Assembly: GCA_959605945.1 (NCBI GenBank)
Contig: CAUHGY010000036.1
Location: 1-17,540, forward strand
Length of the DNA stretch: 17,540 nt
Direction of reading: 5' to 3'
DNA from: an uncultured Clostridia bacterium
GTDB taxonomy: Bacteria > Bacillota > Clostridia > Christensenellales > Borkfalkiaceae
The translations under genes and the position numbers were made by a program. The notes under the pieces were generated by a model. That model was not told the origin of the DNA, made no database searches, and saw nothing but the letters and a program-made list of their open reading frames with translations. Positions 13,689-17,540 of this stretch are shown here, piece by piece. Within the stretch, counting starts at the first letter, position 1, and each line of letters starts with the position of its first letter.

Positions 13689-14573
13689 ATGGAATTTAAA
13701 CTGAAACATCTTGAAACAAAACTGAACGTTACGTCGGTGGCAAACCTGCACTTCTTCGAGTTCGAAAAAGATTTCTTCACGAAAAACGACAGACATTCTT
13801 TCTGCGAGCTGGTTTACGTCAGCAGCGGAAAACTAAACATTGCGTCGGAAGATTTCAACGGCACGCTGAATAAAAACCAGATCATAATTCACCGCGCTTC
13901 CACGGCACATTCTTTAAGCTGCACCAAAGAAAACGCTCCGACCGTAATTATAATCGGGTTTGAATGCAATTACCCCAAACTGGATTATTTTTCATTTCAT
14001 CCCGTCACGCTGGGCGATTCCGATGTGAAAAAACTTGCCGAAATCGTCAAAGAAGGAAGAAACGTGTTCACGCCGCCATATAACAAACCCACTTTCGATA
14101 TGAAAAAAAAGAAAAAACAGCTTTTCGGCGCCGAACAGATGCTAAAAATTCTGCTCGAATATTTTCTTATAGAACTGATTCGCCGCTACAACTCCGATGG
14201 CGCCGAAAATAATTTCGACAGCGACAGCTACTCCATTTCCATAAACGAAATAATAAAATACGTGGACGACAACTACCTTGAAAAAATCACCATCGACGAA
14301 CTTGCTTTTCTTTTCAAGACCAACCGCGCCACAATATGCAGAGAATTCAAAGCCGCTACCGGAAAAACCATAATGACTTACATCGACGGCAAAAAAACCG
14401 CCGCCGCAAAGTATAAAATCGCCCATTCAGACGCAACATTTACGCAGATAGCCGAAGATCTGAACTTCGAATCTATACATTACTTCACGCGATTTTTCAA
14501 AAAACAGACGGGCATGACCCCGAAAGAATACAGAAAAACCGTAAAAACATCCGCAAAACAAAACGGCGCTTAA
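13689..14573 (+). CDS. AraC-family transcriptional regulator
   Basis: A 294-residue regulator. The N-terminal half (about 1-140) is a cupin-like ligand-binding domain with the usual HSFCELVYVSSGKLNI segment and GTLNKNQIIIHRASTAHSL. The C-terminal half (about 190-285) is the double helix-turn-helix, with ITIDELAFLFKTNRATICREFKAATG and then a second HTH ending in FTRFFKKQTGMTPKEYRK. It probably senses a small molecule and activates the adjacent operon. The ATG at 13689 is chosen because homologues begin near it and because an in-frame ATG at 13650 lies upstream of the -35. Unlike most other genes in the window it has no Shine-Dalgarno, and its promoter places the start of the mRNA at the ATG, so the message looks leaderless. 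The stop codon sits in the loop of its terminator. Confidence 0.92.
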   Translation: MEFKLKHLETKLNVTSVANLHFFEFEKDFFTKNDRHSFCELVYVSSGKLNIASEDFNGTLNKNQIIIHRASTAHSLSCTKENAPTVIIIGFECNYPKLDYFSFHPVTLGDSDVKKLAEIVKEGRNVFTPPYNKPTFDMKKKKKQLFGAEQMLKILLEYFLIELIRRYNSDGAENNFDSDSYSISINEIIKYVDDNYLEKITIDELAFLFKTNRATICREFKAATGKTIMTYIDGKKTAAAKYKIAHSDATFTQIAEDLNFESIHYFTRFFKKQTGMTPKEYRKTVKTSAKQNGA

Positions 14574-14587
14574 AGCGCCGTTTTTCT
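14561..14587. terminator. bidirectional terminator between the AraC and PfkB kinase genes
   Basis: AACGGCGCT and AGCGCCGTT pair around a 3-nt loop that is the AraC stop codon TAA. TTTTT follows on the plus strand and TTTTG then TTTTG on the minus strand, so it can end both the AraC message and the convergent sugar operon. It is the only terminator seen in the 100-bp gap. Confidence 0.85.
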
Positions 14588-14673
14588 TATTGTTACGGCA
14601 GACAAAAAACTTTTGCCGCCCTTTTCCGACATTGATAAATTCTCCGATAAAACAGTTTGAATCCAAACACGGT

Positions 14674-15672
14674 TTATTTTGCGAAAACTTCTTCAAGCCG
14701 ATCCTTTTCGACAACCCCGCTAACAGAATCGGGAGCTGCGAGGCAGTTTGCCGCAACCAGATTTGCAAATTTTAAAAGTTCGTCGTCCGGATAGCCGTTA
14801 TAAAGCGCGTAAAGGCTGCCCGCGCAGAAAGCGTCTCCCGCGCCGACGCTGCCTTTTATGAAACCTTTCGGCAGCACGCGCGACGGCACCGCGGTGAAAC
14901 TTCCGCTTTTGTCCAGGCAAAAACCTTTTTCGGGACAATGAACTATGACCTTTTCGTGTACGCCGCAATCCATTATTTCGCGCATGGCTTTTCCGATATT
15001 GATTTCATCGAGTTCTCCGTTTTCGGTTCTCGGCACAAGTCCCGCAACGGCACACGCCTCTATTTCGTTTATTATCACGTAATCGCAGAAAGGAAACGCC
15101 GCCGAGGCTATCTTTCTGAAATTGCCGCTGCTTTCGCTGACGAGATCGACCGACGTTTTTATGCCGCGGCTTCTTATTTTCTCAAGCATTTTCGCCATGG
15201 GAGTCGAGCCTCTCCCGTCTGCTTTATCGAAATAATCAAGCAGCATTATATAGCCGATATGAAACATTTTCTGTCCGATAGCGTCAATATTCACGTCGTC
15301 CGGACAGAACTGCGCGTTTGCGCCGCGGTTATGAAAAAAAGTGCGTTCGCCGGTGCTTTTAACGGTCATAACGTCGGAATAACTCGTCGGCGCGGTATCC
15401 GTCACCGCGACCGATGAAGTATCCAGCCCTGCTTTTTCCATCTGCTTTAACACGAAACGCCCCTTGTCGTCGTCTCCCACTCTTCCGAAAACCTTCACGG
15501 TGAGAGACGGATCGAGTTTTTTTATGTCGATGGCGGTGTTAGAAACACAACCGCCCACGGCGAGAGTTTCGCTCTCTATAGTAGACAACATACCCTTTTG
15601 CGGATAACTTTCGATTATTTTAACATAGTCGGCAAGAATATTGCCGGCGACGGCGATACCTTCTCTTTTCAT
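14674..15672 (-). CDS. PfkB-family carbohydrate kinase
   Basis: A 332-residue ribokinase-type kinase. It has the N-terminal PfkB signature (LAVGGCVSNTAIDIKKL with Gly40-Gly41), the conserved NEIEA segment (202-206) and the C-terminal signature GSVGAGDAFCAG with catalytic base Asp280. It phosphorylates a sugar or sugar-like alcohol with ATP in the cytoplasm. The substrate cannot be read from the sequence; next to a mannitol-1-phosphate dehydrogenase-type enzyme, fructose or another ketose is a reasonable guess. The ATG at 15672 lies 2 bp after the stop of the upstream gene with AAGGGTG nearby, so it is coupled to it. A longer frame to 15711 would overlap that gene. It is last in its operon. 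Confidence 0.9.
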   Translation of the reverse strand: MKREGIAVAGNILADYVKIIESYPQKGMLSTIESETLAVGGCVSNTAIDIKKLDPSLTVKVFGRVGDDDKGRFVLKQMEKAGLDTSSVAVTDTAPTSYSDVMTVKSTGERTFFHNRGANAQFCPDDVNIDAIGQKMFHIGYIMLLDYFDKADGRGSTPMAKMLEKIRSRGIKTSVDLVSESSGNFRKIASAAFPFCDYVIINEIEACAVAGLVPRTENGELDEINIGKAMREIMDCGVHEKVIVHCPEKGFCLDKSGSFTAVPSRVLPKGFIKGSVGAGDAFCAGSLYALYNGYPDDELLKFANLVAANCLAAPDSVSGVVEKDRLEEVFAK

Positions 15673-15674
15673 GA

Positions 15675-16892
15675 TCACACCCTTACGGCTCCGCCGGAAA
15701 TACCGTCGCAATACTTTACAAGCGCATCTATCTGTTTTCCGCTTCTCAGCATGCCGTACAGTTTTTCGATCAGCAGAACTTTCTCTCCTTCATATTCGCC
15801 GTACTTTTTGAGAGCCGCCGCCGCGCCATTTTTCATCGCAAAATCATAAAGTTCGGCGCTTCTGTCGTCCCCCTGCGGATTGAAAAGCATACCCGCGGCG
15901 ATGCCGATGCAGATATATTCGCACGGCAAACCGTGCTTTTCGGCAAGTTTCAGCGCGCCTACAAGCCTGTCGTTGGGACCGAGTTTTCTCACGGTATCTT
16001 TTCCCACTCTTTCCACGGTATCGCCGAGCGCTTTGTTGCGGAAACGGTACAGAAGATTATCGGCATGGCCTAAAAGATCTTTAATATCCGTTTTATTTTC
16101 TTCGGAAACCGCGACCGCCGCCTCCGTAAGCGCTCTGTATGCAACGTATTTTATATCGTAATCGCCCACCGCTTCGTAAATAAAAGCATAATCTTTAAGA
16201 TATCCGAGATATGCCGTCACGGCGTGGCTCATGTTGTGCATGAAAAGTTTTCTCTGTATGAACAGATTGAACGGGGTGAAAGGATAAAGATTTCCGACTT
16301 TCGGTATTTCGCCCTTGAAAGCAGCTTTGTCTACGGGAAGAATATTATAAGGCTCCACGCACACGCGAAGCGGATTGCCCTGTTTTTTCTCTTCGGTCAT
16401 TACGGGCACCATCCTGCCTATGCTTGCTTCCACAAAACCCACTTCCTTTTCCACTCTTTCCGCGTACTCGGGTATCTGCTCTTTGACGAGTTTTTTCAGA
16501 TATTCGTCGGCGCCGATCAGATTTTCGCAGATTATGATGTTGAATAGCGGGGCGTTTCTTTCAAACCGCTTTTTAAGTCCCATCGCGAGCGGTTTGGCGA
16601 TAAATTTTAAAACGTTGACGCCTATGGCCGTAGCCATTATTTCGGCCGAAGCAATCTCATCGGCCACGTTTTCAATGTCGCCGCCGTCTATTCCGTAGAC
16701 GTTTTCAACGATTATTTCCTGCGTTTTTTCGCTTGTCACCACTTCAACGGAATATTTCTTGTCGGCATTGAGCCTTGCGATCACTTCTTTATTGATATCG
16801 ACAAAACCGACCGAATAGCCGCTTGCCGAAAAAAGCTGACCGATAAACCCGCGCCCTATATTGCCGGCGCCGTACATAATAAATTTTTTCAT
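15675..16892 (-). CDS. mannitol-1-phosphate 5-dehydrogenase-type polyol dehydrogenase
   Basis: A 405-residue member of the long-chain polyol dehydrogenase family. The NAD-binding motif YGAGNIGRGFIG (7-18) is at the start. The catalytic stretch KLFMHNMSHAVTAYLGY supplies Lys215, Asn220 and His223 in the family's K-x4-N-x2-H pattern. The GNIGRGFIG form is typical of MtlD, which converts mannitol-1-phosphate to fructose-6-phosphate. It is about 20 residues longer than E. coli MtlD, and no PTS gene is visible, so another sugar-acid or polyol phosphate is possible. The ATG at 16892 is used (2 bp after the upstream stop, with AAGGGA before it); a TTG at 16898 would overlap. It sits between the acetyltransferase and the PfkB kinase in one tight operon. 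Confidence 0.85.
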   Translation of the reverse strand: MKKFIMYGAGNIGRGFIGQLFSASGYSVGFVDINKEVIARLNADKKYSVEVVTSEKTQEIIVENVYGIDGGDIENVADEIASAEIMATAIGVNVLKFIAKPLAMGLKKRFERNAPLFNIIICENLIGADEYLKKLVKEQIPEYAERVEKEVGFVEASIGRMVPVMTEEKKQGNPLRVCVEPYNILPVDKAAFKGEIPKVGNLYPFTPFNLFIQRKLFMHNMSHAVTAYLGYLKDYAFIYEAVGDYDIKYVAYRALTEAAVAVSEENKTDIKDLLGHADNLLYRFRNKALGDTVERVGKDTVRKLGPNDRLVGALKLAEKHGLPCEYICIGIAAGMLFNPQGDDRSAELYDFAMKNGAAAALKKYGEYEGEKVLLIEKLYGMLRSGKQIDALVKYCDGISGGAVRV

Positions 16893-16894
16893 AA

Positions 16895-17446
16895 TCAAAG
16901 TTCCCTTATTATTCTGGCGGGATTGCCGCCTATCACTACGTTGCTGCCGAAACTTTTGGTCACGACCGAGCCTGACGCCACCACCACGTTATCGCCGAGA
17001 GTTACGCCGGGGTTTATCACCGCGCCGCCGCCGATCCAGCAGTTGTCGCCTATTTTAACGGGTTTTCCGAGTTCCACACCGTTATATCTCTCTTCCGCGC
17101 GCACGGGATGCGTGGCGGAAAAGATGCTCACATTCGGCGCAAGCATACAGTTTTTGCCGATGGTCACGGTGTTCACGTCCAAAATTATGCAGCCGTAGTT
17201 GGCGAAGAAATTTTCGCCGACGTGAATGTTGCAGCCGTAATCGCAGTAAAAAGGCGATTGCACGTGAATAGTTTCGCCCGTACTGCCGAATATTTTTTTG
17301 ATCAGTTTGTTCTGCTTTTTATCGTTAGACGGGTCAATCTTATTGTACTTTCCGAAAAGTTTTCTCGCCCGCAGATGCATTCTGCGCAGTTCGGGATCGG
17401 AAGGACTGTACAGTTCCCCCGCAAGCATTTTCTCTTTTTCTGTCAT
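16895..17446 (-). CDS. maltose/galactoside O-acetyltransferase family protein
   Basis: A 183-residue left-handed beta-helix acetyltransferase of the Maa/LacA group. The N-terminal helical cap starts TEKEKMLAGELYSPSDPEL. Hexapeptide repeats run from about 60 to 175 (VTIGKNC, VKIGDNCWIGGGAVINPGVTLGDN), and the catalytic His113 is in ATHPV. It ends VIGGNPARIIREL. It transfers acetyl from acetyl-CoA to a sugar hydroxyl, and such enzymes are often thought to detoxify non-metabolised sugars. Full length for the family. No strong Shine-Dalgarno is seen before the ATG at 17446. A 43-bp gap follows the preceding gene, so it belongs to the same operon. Confidence 0.92.
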   Translation of the reverse strand: MTEKEKMLAGELYSPSDPELRRMHLRARKLFGKYNKIDPSNDKKQNKLIKKIFGSTGETIHVQSPFYCDYGCNIHVGENFFANYGCIILDVNTVTIGKNCMLAPNVSIFSATHPVRAEERYNGVELGKPVKIGDNCWIGGGAVINPGVTLGDNVVVASGSVVTKSFGSNVVIGGNPARIIREL

Positions 17447-17489
17447 AAATTTATTTACAACCGACTTTAATCGTAACCGACGCGCCCGA

Positions 17490-17540
17490 TCAGTTCATAT
17501 CGGGAACAAGCGGTCCTGCAAGTTCTTTCAGATAGAACAG
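17490..17540 (-). CDS. C-terminal end of an upstream gene (partial)
   Basis: The last 16 codons and a stop (ending LAGPLVPDMN) run in from the right edge on the minus strand, in the same direction as the sugar operon and 43 bp before the acetyltransferase. Too little is present to name a family. It shows that the operon's promoter lies outside the window. Confidence 0.6.
   Translation of the reverse strand: MFYLKELAGPLVPDMN

Noticed and set aside
12862..13704. A 280-residue open frame on the plus strand
   Set aside because: Antisense to the creatinase-like gene, and it runs through the divergent promoters and operator.

Overview
The window looks like the chromosome of an anaerobic, Gram-positive, moderately low-GC bacterium of the class Clostridia. 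The pointers are a SCIFF ranthipeptide locus (a hallmark of Clostridia), strong GGAGG-type ribosome binding sites, TTGACA/TATAAT promoters, a lipobox lipoprotein with an InlB/BspA-like exterior, an Fe-S ene-reductase and a DUF1858 redox protein. A narrower placement, such as uncultured gut Christensenellales, is only a guess. Nearly everything reads from the minus strand. The exceptions are one tRNA and one AraC regulator.

Layout. 1-435: the start of a SCIFF radical SAM maturase and its six-cysteine precursor peptide, with a consensus promoter upstream and a hairpin between the two genes. 486-3239: a membrane-anchored zinc-ribbon protein (YdjG-like), a DUF1858 redox protein, and an SPFH plus zinc-ribbon protein (YdjI-like). 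This resembles a membrane-stress module, but PspA is not in view. 3374-3482: a tRNA-Gly(CCC) with its own promoter and terminator. 3664-4527: a surface lipoprotein. 4646-8434: a three-gene operon of aconitase X large subunit, aconitase X small subunit, and a BaiCD/BaiH-type FMN/Fe-S/FAD ene-reductase. 8435-8974: a 540-bp intergenic stretch with hairpins, a tandem repeat and a putative operator. 8975-13545: a four-gene operon of a creatinase-like pita-bread hydrolase without the usual metal ligands, an ASRT-family small-molecule-binding protein, a creatininase-family hydrolase and a large glycosidase-like (probable TIM-barrel) protein. 13689-14573: a divergent AraC-family activator whose mRNA appears leaderless. 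14674-17540: a sugar operon with a PfkB kinase, a mannitol-1-phosphate dehydrogenase-type enzyme, a maltose/galactoside acetyltransferase and the tail of one more gene.

How the parts may work together. The most interesting proposal is that the AraC protein controls both flanking operons. A 21-bp near-identical motif (19 of 21 positions) lies upstream of the creatinase-like promoter and upstream of the aconitase X promoter, in the same orientation, and the two placements differ by one DNA turn. At the creatinase-like promoter the motif overlaps two 13-bp direct repeats exactly 21 bp apart, a typical AraC-family arrangement. If so, seven enzymes and binding proteins form one regulon for an unknown substrate. 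Its chemistry would be deglycosylation or recognition, then amide/lactam opening, C-N cleavage, dehydration of a hydroxy acid and reduction of the resulting double bond. The order and the substrate are inference. No CRISPR array, transposase or phage gene was seen.
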